This document shows positions 63,875 through 64,000 of a DNA stretch of 64,000 bases, piece by piece (position 1 is the first letter of the stretch; each line of letters starts with the position of its first letter). The translations under genes were made by a program, and so were the position numbers. The stretch lies in contig JAOANR010000013.1 of the NCBI GenBank assembly GCA_030278955.1, forward strand, positions 42,196,191-42,260,190, written 5' to 3'. A model generated the notes under the pieces. The model searched no databases. It saw only the letters and a list, made by a program, of their open reading frames with translations, and was not told the DNA's origin. This DNA is from Hygrophila difformis. Its lineage: Eukaryota; Streptophyta; Magnoliopsida; Lamiales; Acanthaceae.

Positions 63875-64000
63875 TTAGTGGTCTTCCTGGGCGTCAGAAG
63901 GAACAGCATCATCCAAGCCTCGCGAGGTGGCCGTAGTAGGATTAGCCGAAGATGTCATCAGATTCGGACTTGCCGAGGGAGGAGGACCAGCAGTTTCACC
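63875..64000 (-). CDS. C-terminal end of a second antisense ORF, running off the window
   Basis: On the minus strand the frame is open from the window edge for 41 codons to TAA at 63877-63875. The tail is Ser/Thr/Ala/Asp-rich (TTATSRGLDDAVPSDAQEDH). Its start lies beyond the right edge. It supports the idea that this part of the Tat element is transcribed in antisense, but the length is too short to be sure. Confidence 0.35.
   Translation of the reverse strand, partial: GETAGPPPSASPNLMTSSANPTTATSRGLDDAVPSDAQEDH

Larger units (their letters stand above)
55448..64000 (+). mobile_element. Ty3/Gypsy LTR retrotransposon, Tat lineage, 3' part outside window
   Basis: 5' LTR, PBS, gag, protease, RT, two RNase H domains, integrase, then at least 1.2 kb of non-gag-pol sequence with antisense ORFs. 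A second, archaeal-type RNase H between the first RNase H and integrase is the known mark of the Tat lineage. A long region behind integrase is also common there. It begins about 170 bp downstream of the tRNA-Ser gene. Confidence 0.88.

Overview
The window is nuclear DNA of a flowering plant, almost certainly a eudicot. It holds multi-exon genes with short GT-AG introns, AT-rich spacers, Stowaway, Tourist and hAT-like MITEs, a tRNA-derived SINE, and both Copia and Gypsy/Tat LTR retrotransposons. Genus and species cannot be told from the sequence. I rebuilt gene models by hand from splice signals; in the five long models and one short one the summed exon lengths divide by three, which checks the splice choices. 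Splice coordinates may be off by a base in places.  LAYOUT. 1-0.7 kb: promoter side of gene 1, with TGGGCC motifs. 0.7-4.0 kb (+): an 11-exon FAD-dependent monooxygenase-like gene. 4.0-7.4 kb: MITEs and a 1.2-kb foldback (giant hairpin) element. 7.4-8.7 kb (+): an unrecognised four-exon gene model of 132 codons. 8.9-13.3 kb: urease pseudogene fragments in a segmental duplication; both copies carry a long CATTCATT-type minisatellite inside the same urease exon, and the second copy also carries a hAT-like element. 14.8-21.6 kb (-): a 19-exon RecQ helicase of the plant RECQL5 type. 21.8-23.2 kb: a hAT-like element with a second hAT-like element and a Stowaway nested inside. 23.3-28.3 kb (-): a complete, very young Copia element with two differences between its LTRs, a 5-bp target duplication and one nonsense codon. 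28.9-34.6 kb (-): a 6-exon gene for a long Ser/Pro/Arg-rich protein. 35-43 kb: gene-free, with many MITEs and one SINE. 43.2-47.7 kb (-): RuvB-like 1 (RIN1/pontin), 12 exons, with a hAT-like element in intron 9. 48.9-49.7 kb (+): an intronless TLC-domain membrane protein. 49.9 kb: a U6 snRNA retro-pseudogene. 50.2-54.9 kb (-): DNA polymerase alpha subunit B, 16 exons, including a GC-AG intron. 55.2 kb (+): tRNA-Ser(AGA). 55.4 kb to the end (+): the 5' LTR and internal region of a Gypsy element of the Tat lineage with two RNase H domains, plus antisense ORFs behind integrase; its 3' LTR lies outside the window.  HOW THE GENES RELATE. The host genes are not an operon. Three act in DNA replication, repair or chromatin (RecQ helicase, RuvB-like 1 ATPase, Pol-alpha B subunit), and the promoters of two of these and of gene 1 carry TGGGCC (site II) motifs of the kind seen in proliferation-linked plant genes. 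From memory, the RECQL5 and Ser-rich genes are also near neighbours on Arabidopsis chromosome 1 (At1g27880, At1g27850), suggesting old microsynteny. Most novelty lies in the mobile DNA: several hAT-like non-autonomous elements share an architecture (8-bp target duplications, subterminal arrays of one short motif), and the urease relic contains an expanded satellite that is open in more than one reading frame.
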